Origin: JAJTFW01 sp046330075
GTDB lineage: Bacteria > Bacteroidota > Bacteroidia > AKYH767-A > OLB10
NCBI GenBank assembly: GCA_046330075.1
Contig: JAXLTL010000002.1
Location: forward strand, 248,001-312,000
Reading direction: 5' to 3'
DNA: 64,000 nt
The notes under the pieces were generated by a model. The model ran no database searches. It saw only the letters and a program-made list of their open reading frames with translations, and was not told the origin of the DNA. Position numbers and translations under genes: made by a program. The stretch's first letter is position 1. The number at the start of each line of letters is the position of its first letter. Shown one piece after another: positions 16,016 through 23,159 of the stretch.

Positions 16016-17194
16016 TAGTGTGAAGAGCAAAGAGGTGGAGAGATAGTATAATCCATCGCTGCGCTGATAGTACGATGCCCGCCAGCCGACACGATTCACC
16101 GGGAAGAACCGTAGCAACCGTTTTACCGGATAGAGGTCGACGGTGAGTCCGGCCTGCCAGGAGATGAAGGCGCTGAGGTCGTTGTCACTGGTGTAGTATT
16201 CATTTTCAAAAGCATGTTTTCGTATTCGGTCGAAGTAAATGGATGCTGTTTGTGCATAGCCTCTGATGAAAGGACCCAGATACACCCCGGGCTTGATCTT
16301 TCGTACCAGTTCCTGTTCGAGGTTAAGTGCATTGATACCAAAATTATCTGTGTAGCCTCCTAGTGAAGTTTTGGAGATAGTGTTGCCGATAAAGGTGCGC
16401 AGTTCGCCGGATGCCGCGAATTTTTTACGTTCCGAGGGGAGTTGTTCTACCCCCACACTGTCGTTGCTGAAATAGATCCGGTGAAAGGGGGTAATTAGCA
16501 AGCCTTCCTGAATTGCTGCGGAGGCGTACAGGGAGAGATTGGTCTTCCGGTTAATGTCGAGGTGTAGTGCGGCATTGATCGTGGCCGAAAATCTCCGGTA
16601 GGTATCATACCATTGGCGGTAGCGGAGTTCTTTGGGATACACCACCGTCACCGGACGTTTGTAATCGGGATTCAATCGCCCCCAGCGGAGATCATCGAAG
16701 GCGAGGTCGGTGCTGAAGATCCATTGCCGCTTGTTCTTCTTCGGCAATACGATGGCGGCTTTGATGGGGTAGGAGAGATAATCCGATTCCATTGAGGCGC
16801 CGGCCTGTAACTGAAAGGTAGTTTCCTTACGGGTAGCATAGCCGAAACCTATTGATCCGGATACCCGCTGATCTTTATAGGAGGCTGATGAACGGACAAA
16901 GTCGATGTTGTCAGTAGAGGCAGAGGTAATGAAGTCGCAACCGGCATTCCAGGTGATGGTTTTGCGTGTGGTAAGCCGGTGTTTGCCTTTGAGTGAAACA
17001 GCCTGCACATTGAGCTTCTCTGTGCCTTCTCCGCCGGTCACCGCGCTGTGTTCTCCATCCTGGGTGTAGAAAGAGTACAATGCCTGAACCTCGGTTTTAT
17101 CCGGCAAGGGTATAGCTTGCAGACTATCTTTCTGCTGTGCCTGCGCCTTCCACCAGAATGAAAGGAGAGCGATGAGGATGATCTTCTTCTTCAT
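16010..17194 (-). CDS. DUF3570 outer-membrane beta-barrel-like protein
   Basis: A 394-aa protein with signal peptide (MKKKIILIALLSFWWKAQAQ) and a sequence made of alternating amphipathic strands ending in aromatic residues (LYYLSTSLLFTLK), as expected for an outer-membrane barrel. It matches the DUF3570 family, whose function is unknown. Its ATG overlaps the DUF4266 stop by one base (TGATG), so it is translationally coupled as the last gene of the operon trx-apbE-DUF4266-DUF3570. The barrel may be the outer-membrane partner of the small Cys-tailed lipoprotein; this is inference from the conserved order. Confidence 0.82.
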   Translation of the reverse strand: MKKKIILIALLSFWWKAQAQQKDSLQAIPLPDKTEVQALYSFYTQDGEHSAVTGGEGTEKLNVQAVSLKGKHRLTTRKTITWNAGCDFITSASTDNIDFVRSSASYKDQRVSGSIGFGYATRKETTFQLQAGASMESDYLSYPIKAAIVLPKKNKRQWIFSTDLAFDDLRWGRLNPDYKRPVTVVYPKELRYRQWYDTYRRFSATINAALHLDINRKTNLSLYASAAIQEGLLITPFHRIYFSNDSVGVEQLPSERKKFAASGELRTFIGNTISKTSLGGYTDNFGINALNLEQELVRKIKPGVYLGPFIRGYAQTASIYFDRIRKHAFENEYYTSDNDLSAFISWQAGLTVDLYPVKRLLRFFPVNRVGWRASYYQRSDGLYYLSTSLLFTLK

Positions 17195-17427
17195 CAGTTA
17201 CAGCCGCAGCCTCCCGAACTTTTATCTCCCCCGGGCATTGTAGCGCCTTCGCGGATGGCATGTGTATAATCGTCGAAACTTCTCAATGCACGGTCGGGTT
17301 GCAGGGCGGGATCGTTGAGCCAGGCCCGTTGCCAGGGTTTGACTTCGGCGCAACTGTTCAGCAGCAGCAGGATCAGCAGCAGCTTAGCAGACTTAAGGAA
17401 CCGGAAGATTGGAGTAGGCTTGTTCAT
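17194..17427 (-). CDS. DUF4266 small lipoprotein with Gly-Cys tail
   Basis: A 77-aa protein with a lipoprotein signal peptide (LLLILLLLNSC, lipid-attachment Cys26) and the DUF4266 body AEVKPWQRAWL...DD. The extreme C-terminus is GGCGCN with Cys74 and Cys76, the family hallmark. Residues 59-63 read REGAT: the GAT resembles the end of ApbE flavinylation sites, but the usual upstream Asp and the small residue before the Gly are missing. The gene overlaps apbE by 35 bp and the DUF3570 gene by one base. Likely anchored in the outer or inner membrane on the periplasmic side. The function is unknown; it may be a substrate of the neighbouring ApbE or thioredoxin. Confidence 0.82.
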   Translation of the reverse strand: MNKPTPIFRFLKSAKLLLILLLLNSCAEVKPWQRAWLNDPALQPDRALRSFDDYTHAIREGATMPGGDKSSGGCGCN

Positions 17428-18304
17428 GTTCGTCGAGTAGCAGACACCAGGTGTCGGGGAGTTCGTTGATAAAACGTAATGAAGTGCGGATGTCCATCAC
17501 CGTTACTGCGGTGGCGAGGGCATCGCTGAGTTCGGCAGAAGGGGAGAAGATGCTTGCGCTTTGGAGACCGGTTACGGGGAGACCCGTTTTCGGATGCAGG
17601 GTATGCCCGTACTTTTTACCGGAAACTTCAAAATACTGCTCGTAATTCCCCGAGGTAGCAACCGCCACAGAAGGCATCGGCGTCTTCAGTAACATCCGTT
17701 GCTTATCCGGATGCGGAATGCCGGCCATCCATTCGCTGCCATCGCTTCGGCGACCTACAATGCATAGATCTCCGCTCGCATTGATCACACCTCCGGAACA
17801 GCCCATCGATGTCCAGATCTTTCGCACACAATCGGCGGCATATCCTTTTCCCACCGCCGCGAAGCTGAGTTGCATGCCCGTAGCTGCTTTTTGCAGCGCA
17901 AACCCGGGTAATAATTTTAATTTTTCGGAACCTACCAATGGTAAGATGTTCGCTACTTCTGCCGGTGTTGGTAGGAGGCCTTGCTGCCGTTTGAAAGAGT
18001 ACAGTTTTTTGAGCGGACCGATGGTGATATCAAAGCAGCCATTGGTGATCTTGCTGATGCGGATACAACGGTTGATCAGCTGATACACTTCGGGATGTAT
18101 ATTCTCGATTAACGTTTCTGTTGAATGATTGATCCGCCAGGTTTCGGAGCCTTCCTTAAACTCCGTCAGCAGGGTTTCGATGCGTGAAATTTCGCGAACA
18201 CCGGCATCAAACAACACTTGAGCATCAGCAGCGGAATCAGCCACCACAATCAGTTCAAATGCGGAGCCCATTCGGTGAAAATGATGGCGGAACTCGGACA
18301 GCAT
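17393..18304 (-). CDS. ApbE-family FAD:protein FMN transferase
   Basis: A 303-aa ApbE-like protein. The family attaches FMN from FAD to a Thr or Ser of extracytoplasmic proteins and needs Mg2+. Recognisable blocks: HHFHRMGSAFEL (start of the fold), LSFAAVGKGYAADCV, GGVINASGDLCIVG, VAVATSGNYEQYF, HTLHPKTGLPV and the metal site region LSDALATAVTVMD with Asp and Thr in place. Unusually the protein begins directly with the catalytic fold: no signal peptide or lipobox precedes HHFHRMGS, although most ApbE proteins are periplasmic lipoproteins. Its start overlaps the upstream thioredoxin-like stop by one base, which leaves no room for a hidden leader unless it starts inside that gene. Confidence 0.88.
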   Translation of the reverse strand: MLSEFRHHFHRMGSAFELIVVADSAADAQVLFDAGVREISRIETLLTEFKEGSETWRINHSTETLIENIHPEVYQLINRCIRISKITNGCFDITIGPLKKLYSFKRQQGLLPTPAEVANILPLVGSEKLKLLPGFALQKAATGMQLSFAAVGKGYAADCVRKIWTSMGCSGGVINASGDLCIVGRRSDGSEWMAGIPHPDKQRMLLKTPMPSVAVATSGNYEQYFEVSGKKYGHTLHPKTGLPVTGLQSASIFSPSAELSDALATAVTVMDIRTSLRFINELPDTWCLLLDEHEQAYSNLPVP

Positions 18305-18693
18305 CAGGGAAGATATTTGCGGATTTCAGCAATCAGCTCCTGCGATTTCTGCCGATGAAACGGAATCTGCATTGGTGTTTCTGCTTTCACCAATACGATT
18401 TTCGGATAGGTTCCTTCGTGATTGTATAAAAAGGCCAGCGAATCATTGCGGACGATGATCGAATCCGGCTGTTGGTTTTTCTGCGGAAAGTCGGCAATGA
18501 TCAGATGGGTATTCTCGGCAGCAAAGCGAACGAAGGCCGAATCTTTCAAAACCGTTTTGTCGAGATAGCGACAGTTGTTGCACCAGTCCGACCCGGTAAA
18601 TACAATCAATGTTGGTTTACCTTCCGGCACTATACATCCAAACGCAATCAAAGCGCACAACCATCCTGCAGCCGATAGCAAAGGAGCGTTCAT
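18304..18693 (-). CDS. Exported thioredoxin-like protein
   Basis: A 129-aa single-domain thioredoxin-fold protein. A hydrophobic N-terminus (LLSAAGWLCALIAFGC) serves as signal peptide and may be a weak lipobox at the Cys. The redox motif is FTGSDWCNNCRYL (WCNNC), the pattern of small periplasmic thiol reductases, followed by a charged linker and a cis-Pro region (GTYPKIVLV). First gene of the overlapping operon with apbE, DUF4266 and DUF3570. It may keep the C-terminal Cys pair of the DUF4266 lipoprotein reduced or deliver it to a partner; this is inference from operon context. Confidence 0.82.
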   Translation of the reverse strand: MNAPLLSAAGWLCALIAFGCIVPEGKPTLIVFTGSDWCNNCRYLDKTVLKDSAFVRFAAENTHLIIADFPQKNQQPDSIIVRNDSLAFLYNHEGTYPKIVLVKAETPMQIPFHRQKSQELIAEIRKYLP

Positions 18694-18697
18694 ACTG

Positions 18698-18705
18698 CGA
18701 AAATA
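18698..18705 (-). promoter_or_regulatory. -7 promoter element four bases before the operon start
   Basis: TATTTTCG on the minus strand, then CAGT, then the ATG of the thioredoxin-like gene. One mismatch to TAnnTTTG. Confidence 0.35.
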
Positions 18706-18791
18706 CGGGAATTAGGCCACTGATTTATTATGAAACGATATGATTTGTTATGATTTACTGCATCCCGAAGCGGTGGGTGGAGGGTTTTAAG

Positions 18792-19015
18792 AGCGCTTGC
18801 GCCCTGAGCGAAGCCTCAAGGTTATAAATGTTATACGAGTTATAAATGTTATAAGAGTTATAAATGTTAAAGGGTTAATCCCGCAAGGCGGGAGTTAATC
18901 CCGCAAGCGAAGCTTGGCGGGAGTTAAAATGTTAAAGGGTTAAAAATGTTGTAAAAGTTATAAATGTTAAAGGGTTAATCCCGCAAGGCGGGAGTTAAAT
19001 GGTTAAAATGTTTTA
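18792..19015. repeat. Intergenic repeat cluster with small hairpins
   Basis: The ~400-bp gap between the operon and the next gene is almost all repeat. It begins with a 33-bp element at 18792-18824 (AGCGCTTGCGCCCTGAGCG...) that recurs at 63909-63941 with three mismatches. It continues with many copies of GTTATAAATGTTA/GTTAAAGGGTTAA, interrupted three times by CCCGC...GCGGGAGTTAA hairpins (18880s, 18898-18924, 18978-18998). No coding potential is apparent. Confidence 0.8.
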
Positions 19016-19090
19016 AGTGTTATGAAGATTTCCCTGCTCCCGCCGCGAGGTCGCCGCGTTCGTTGCGTTTGAATAAGAATGTTTCGTTAG

Positions 19091-20611
19091 TCAGTATTTC
19101 CCCGTCTTAAACGACAACGTCTCCCGATCCGTGACCAGATTGACAACATAAACCCCACTCACCAACTCATTCATATAAATCTCCGTCGTATAATAACCGC
19201 CCGCAATCACCTCCGCCGGTTTTTCGAAAACGATTCTGCCTTCGATATCTATTAACCTCAACATTCCTTTCTTTCCTTTCAACTGCGCGGCGTTGACATG
19301 AATCATGTTCCATTCATGGTTATACCATGCCTGCATCCATGCTCCCTTCTCCTCCGCGGGGCCGGGGGTGAGGCCCACAGATAACGTATCACAGGGACTC
19401 CCCACCCAGGCGCCCAGCTCGTAATCCGGGTTGTTGGGAAGGCCGTAGTAGGTGCGGGCACCACCGAGGGAAAAGCTGAAGGGTTGAAAATCGCAGGCAG
19501 CACCCAGGCTATCCGGGTGGTTGATAACACTGAGGTTGTTGTTGATGGTGGTGAATGCAGTGATGGTATCTGGGTAAGGCCATGGAAAACCTTCATCTGA
19601 GGCGGATAAATATATTTTATTATCGGGAGCCAAGCGAAGTTGCGCTATTCCCATATCAGGATCAACGAATGAGTCAATCACAGTTTTGCTCGCGGGTATA
19701 TTCGCAGACATTAAATCAAACTGCCATAAATAAGATGGTGAACTGGTTTGCGAGTATTCTGCTACATATAACTTTGAATCATCCGGTGAAAAAGCACAAC
19801 TGGCATACCAATGCGGGTAAGGAGCAACAGCAGGTTCTTGTTCAATAGATATTGTTGAAGTAATCGTGCCTGTACAACGATCGAAGGTGTATAGTTCGAT
19901 CATACCACGAATACTTACCTGAGCGAATTTATCGGCATTGGACGAGAATACTAATTGTCCGCCATTACACCTTCTAAGAGATCCTGTGTTTTGAATACTT
20001 GGGCCACTGATTCCTGTGTCAGAAATATAATAAAGGTAAAAAGCTGATGTTGCCGTATTATTGGTATACCATCTCTGAAAAATCAACCACCAATCCCGTC
20101 CGTTCCCATGCCGCACGGACATGAGTGCGTCAAAGGCAGGAAAATTATTGAGCTGCACATTTTTCTGAATGACTATTCCTGAATCATTGTTCGCTTTGTA
20201 GTTGATTGTTGAATAGTAAAATCCATAAGGGTTATTTGTTACACCTGAAGTAAATAGATAAATGATTGAATCATTTCCAGGGTCAGGAATAAATAAGGAT
20301 GAGTGATACCAGGCAGCACCATAAATATGGTCACTCCCATCTATAATCAAGTGTGATTTGTTCCATACGCAACAATTGTTTGGAAGGATGTTGTCAAGAC
20401 GACCAGCATATGCTATTAGCCCAATTGAATCTCCTATTGTTGAACAACCATTTCTATAATAAAATGCAGCAGATCCAATTACAGGGTTTTGCGGAGTACT
20501 CCAATCAATAAAAGCACTATCCCCAAAACACCAGTAATTACCATTGTATTGCGCCAACAATCCTACCGGCAGCAACACCGACAACAAAAACAAGTAACGA
20601 AAGAAGGTCAT
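19091..20611 (-). CDS. T9SS-secreted beta-propeller-like protein
   Basis: A 506-aa protein with signal peptide MTFFRYLFLLSVLLPVGLLAQ. The body begins NGNYWCFGDSAFIDWS, the start of a common Bacteroidota surface protein type whose repeats (FSSNADKFAQVS, FSPDDSKLYVAEYS, LAPDNKIYLSAS) are spaced like WD40-type propeller blades. Residues ~425-506 form a T9SS type A sorting domain ending SGVYVVNLVTDRETLSFKTGKY. It should be exported through the T9SS and attached or released at the surface; ligand unknown. A -7 element ends only 4 bp before the ATG. Base composition in the middle of the gene is more AT-rich than at its 3' end. Confidence 0.8.
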   Translation of the reverse strand: MTFFRYLFLLSVLLPVGLLAQYNGNYWCFGDSAFIDWSTPQNPVIGSAAFYYRNGCSTIGDSIGLIAYAGRLDNILPNNCCVWNKSHLIIDGSDHIYGAAWYHSSLFIPDPGNDSIIYLFTSGVTNNPYGFYYSTINYKANNDSGIVIQKNVQLNNFPAFDALMSVRHGNGRDWWLIFQRWYTNNTATSAFYLYYISDTGISGPSIQNTGSLRRCNGGQLVFSSNADKFAQVSIRGMIELYTFDRCTGTITSTISIEQEPAVAPYPHWYASCAFSPDDSKLYVAEYSQTSSPSYLWQFDLMSANIPASKTVIDSFVDPDMGIAQLRLAPDNKIYLSASDEGFPWPYPDTITAFTTINNNLSVINHPDSLGAACDFQPFSFSLGGARTYYGLPNNPDYELGAWVGSPCDTLSVGLTPGPAEEKGAWMQAWYNHEWNMIHVNAAQLKGKKGMLRLIDIEGRIVFEKPAEVIAGGYYTTEIYMNELVSGVYVVNLVTDRETLSFKTGKY

Positions 20612-20615
20612 GATT

Positions 20616-20623
20616 CAAAGGTA
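20616..20623 (-). promoter_or_regulatory. -7 promoter element four bases before a start codon
   Basis: TACCTTTG on the minus strand, an exact consensus match, then AATC and the ATG at 20611; suggests a leaderless mRNA. Confidence 0.5.
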
Positions 20624-20785
20624 AGGAAATTTGAGTTGGATGGTATTATGTTCGCTAGCAAGGGTGCAGGATCCCACGCGCCTGATACATATCGCCTGCA
20701 TTTTCAAGAATCAACATTGCCGAAAGGGGGAACGCGGATGAAGCCGATCGGGCAGATCGTCGCTGATTTTATTTGTCTTTAGGTT

Positions 20786-20984
20786 GGTCGCGACCGGAAA
20801 ATATTTATCTCATGGCCGGTCGCGACCGGCCACTACCAATATTGTACGGACATCCCGCACGCTACACACGCAACGTGTGCGGGACGGGACCTGTCCTGCG
20901 TATTACATCAAATGGGATCCAATGTTGCATGGCCAGTCGCGACCGGCCACTACCAATATTGTACGGACAGGTCGGGACCTGTCC
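20786..20984. repeat. Cluster of GGTCGCGACC-type palindromic elements
   Basis: The 491-bp gap between the T9SS cargo and hutU contains palindromes at 20786-20795, 20813-20832 (arms TGGCCGGTC/GACCGGCCA), 20930-20949 and 20965-20984 (GGACAGGT/ACCTGTCC). A direct repeat GGCCACTACCAATATTGTAC follows both 20813 and 20930. The first of these composites is interrupted at about 20853-20886 by another inverted repeat with arms CCCGCAC/GTGTGCGGG. These are copies of the element at 1978-2036 in reverse orientation. Confidence 0.75.
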
Positions 20985-21033
20985 TGAATTGGAAGAATTC
21001 GTGAACGTAACTCTGGAAAATCCATACAGATCT

Positions 21034-21097
21034 AAGGTGTTCGAGTGTCATTGCAATCAAACATCGTTTGGTTGCAATGATGTATCGAGAACACCTT
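21034..21097 (-). terminator. Long imperfect hairpin downstream of hutU
   Basis: Outer arms AAGGTGTTC/GAACACCTT and inner arms TCATTGCAA/TTGCAATGA plus CAAAC/GTTTG enclose an ATCG loop. It starts 6 bp past the hutU stop. There is no T run, so it may be a Rho-independent-like terminator, an mRNA 3' stabiliser or a decayed inverted-repeat element. Confidence 0.45.
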
Positions 21098-21102
21098 TGG
21101 TA

Positions 21103-22779
21103 TTACTTCAACCGCTCTCTGATATCCAACCGGTGCTTCCGCGCCGTATCAAGTGCAATGTCGTAACCGGCGTCCATGTGACGGATAACGCCCATAGCAG
21201 GATCGTTGTGTAAAACGCGTTTGAGTCGGCGTGCTGCATCGTCGGTGCCATCGGCAACGATCACCATGCCGCTGTGAATGGAGTAGCCCATGCCTACGCC
21301 GCCGCCGTGGTGTAAACTTACCCACGATGCGCCACCTGCTGTATTGATGAGTGCATTAAGGATGGGCCAGTCGGCAACAGCATCAGATCCGTCGAGCATG
21401 GCTTCGGTTTCGCGGTTGGGACTCGCCACAGATCCGGTGTCGAGGTGATCGCGGCCAATGACAATCGGTGCTTTTACCTTTCCGGTTTTTACGAGTTCGT
21501 TGAACAGCAATCCTGCTTTTTCTCTGTCGCCTTGTCCGATCCAGCAAATACGCGCCGGCAGACCCTGAAACGCAATGCGCTCCTGTGCCATCTTGATCCA
21601 GCGGTGGAGTCCTGTGTCGTTGGGAAATAATTTGAGGATAGCCTCATCCGTTACACGGATATCTTCGGGATCGCCACTCAATGCCGCCCAGCGGAAAGGA
21701 CCTTTGCCTTCACAAAACAACGGACGAATATAGGCCGGTACAAAGCCCGGAAAATCGAATGCATTTTTCACACCACGCTCCAATGCTCTTCCGCGCAGGT
21801 TGTTGCCATAATCGAATGTAATGGCGCCCATCTCCTGTAAGTCGAGCATGAGTTGAACGTGTTCGGCCATGCTGTCGTAAGCTAACTCAATGTAGCGGTC
21901 GGGATTTTTATCACGCAGCACATTGGCTTCTTCGTTGCTGAGTCCTTCGGGTAAATAACCAACCAGCGGATCGTGCGCCGAAGTCTGGTCCGTCAATACA
22001 TCCGGAATGATATTGCGTTCTTTCAAACGTTTCAACATCTTCACCGCCGTACAGATAACACCGATGGATTTATTCTCTCCTTTCGCCTTGAATTCAAGGG
22101 CGAGGTCAATGGCTTTGTCGAGGTCGGTTTCGATATAATCGAGGTAACGGGTATCAACCCGCTTCTGCGCTCTCCATTCTTCAACTTCTGCTGCCAGGCA
22201 AACGCCATCCGCCATCGTGATCGCCAGAGGCTGTGCGCCACCCATGCCGCCAAGTCCTGCCGTTACACAGAGGCGACCTTTGAGCGATCCGCCAAAATGT
22301 TTTGCAGCAACAGCGTTGAAAGTTTCGTACGTACCCTGCACGATGCCTTGTGAACCGATGTAGATCCAACTCCCGGCGGTCATCTGTCCGTACATCATCA
22401 ATCCTTTCTTCTCGAGCTCGTCAAACACTTCCCAGGTAGCCCATTTCGGTACCAGTTGAGAGTTGCTGAGGATCACGCGGGGAGCGTCCTTGTGCGTTGG
22501 TAAAATCGCCACCGGTTTACCGGACTGAATCAACAGGGTTTCATCTTCATTCAGGTCCTTGAGCGCTTTCACGATCAGATGAAAAGCCTCCACGTTTCTC
22601 GCTGCCTTTCCGCGACCGCCGTACACGATTAAATCTTCGGGACGTTCAGCCACATCCGGATCCAGATTATTGTGCAGCATGCGCAGGGCAGCTTCCTGTA
22701 CCCAGCCTTTGCAGCTGAGCGTGGTTCCGGTTGGGGTTTTGGTTTTGGAGAGGTCGAGTTTGAGATCTGATGCCTGCAT
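21103..22779 (-). CDS. hutU: Urocanate hydratase
   Basis: A 558-aa cytoplasmic enzyme of histidine degradation that converts urocanate to imidazolonepropionate using tightly bound NAD+. Family hallmarks are plain: YGGRGKAARN, TAGSWIYIGSQGIVQGTYETF, the dinucleotide-binding GLGGMGGAQPLA, DQTSAHDPLVGYLP and the active-site stretch GLPARICWIGQGDREKAG, where the Cys is conserved. Length is normal. No hutH, hutI or hutG lies in the window, so it is an isolated hut gene here. It has its own -7 element, so it need not be read from the DUF5522 gene 91 bp upstream. Confidence 0.97.
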   Translation of the reverse strand: MQASDLKLDLSKTKTPTGTTLSCKGWVQEAALRMLHNNLDPDVAERPEDLIVYGGRGKAARNVEAFHLIVKALKDLNEDETLLIQSGKPVAILPTHKDAPRVILSNSQLVPKWATWEVFDELEKKGLMMYGQMTAGSWIYIGSQGIVQGTYETFNAVAAKHFGGSLKGRLCVTAGLGGMGGAQPLAITMADGVCLAAEVEEWRAQKRVDTRYLDYIETDLDKAIDLALEFKAKGENKSIGVICTAVKMLKRLKERNIIPDVLTDQTSAHDPLVGYLPEGLSNEEANVLRDKNPDRYIELAYDSMAEHVQLMLDLQEMGAITFDYGNNLRGRALERGVKNAFDFPGFVPAYIRPLFCEGKGPFRWAALSGDPEDIRVTDEAILKLFPNDTGLHRWIKMAQERIAFQGLPARICWIGQGDREKAGLLFNELVKTGKVKAPIVIGRDHLDTGSVASPNRETEAMLDGSDAVADWPILNALINTAGGASWVSLHHGGGVGMGYSIHSGMVIVADGTDDAARRLKRVLHNDPAMGVIRHMDAGYDIALDTARKHRLDIRERLK

Positions 22780-22798
22780 AGGATGATTTTCGTTGGGG

Positions 22799-22806
22799 CA
22801 AAATTA
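22799..22806 (-). promoter_or_regulatory. -7 promoter element of hutU (TAATTTTG)
   Basis: An exact TAnnTTTG match on the minus strand, 19 bp upstream of the hutU ATG. Confidence 0.5.
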
Positions 22807-22870
22807 GCGATTGAGCCCTGTTTCTGCAAGGCGCAAGAATCCGCTGCGAAACAAGGTAAGTGTTTTAAGA

Positions 22871-23062
22871 TCAGGAGTTTTTGTCGGGAGGAGTGCCGTT
22901 GCGTTTCTGCTTCAGCAGTTCGCGCTCTTTCTTCCACGGACAATGTTTGCAGCCACTCTGGCAGCAATAGCCCCGTTTGAGATGGTAGGCTTCTGTGAAA
23001 ACGATATAACCTTCCGGAGTCAGGTAATAATCTTCCTTATCAAACTTATCGGTGAAGGCCAT
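22871..23062 (-). CDS. DUF5522 small Cys-rich protein
   Basis: A 63-aa protein of the DUF5522 family. The first half is YYLTPEGYIVFTEAYHLKRG and the second carries the cluster CCQSGCKHCPWKKE, four closely spaced cysteines plus a His that look suited to metal or Fe-S binding. The basic tail (KKERELLKQKRNG) is disordered. No signal peptide, so cytoplasmic. It is a widespread short protein of unknown role in Bacteroidota and some Proteobacteria. It has its own -7 element and lies upstream of hutU on the same strand, which may be coincidental. Confidence 0.85.
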   Translation of the reverse strand: MAFTDKFDKEDYYLTPEGYIVFTEAYHLKRGYCCQSGCKHCPWKKERELLKQKRNGTPPDKNS

Positions 23063-23102
23063 TCGGGCTTGTTAGTTTTCCTGTGAATTTTGAAGCTGGT
23101 GG

Positions 23103-23110
23103 CAAAGATA
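23103..23110 (-). promoter_or_regulatory. -7 promoter element of the DUF5522 gene
   Basis: TATCTTTG on the minus strand, an exact consensus match, 40 bp upstream of the ATG. Confidence 0.5.
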
Positions 23111-23128
23111 CGAGGCAATGTGGTGTTC

Positions 23129-23136
23129 TACCTTTG
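23129..23136 (+). promoter_or_regulatory. -7 promoter element of the DUF3332 gene
   Basis: TACCTTTG, an exact consensus match, 23 bp upstream of the ATG at 23160; rules out the longer in-frame start at 23118. Confidence 0.55.
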
Positions 23137-23159
23137 CGTTATCCGGAAACAAGAAAAAA

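Noticed and set aside
20773..21213. Plus-strand open frame of 146 codons across the palindrome cluster
   Set aside because: The repeated AGRDRPLPILYG peptide is only a translation of the extragenic repeats, and the frame runs into hutU antisense.
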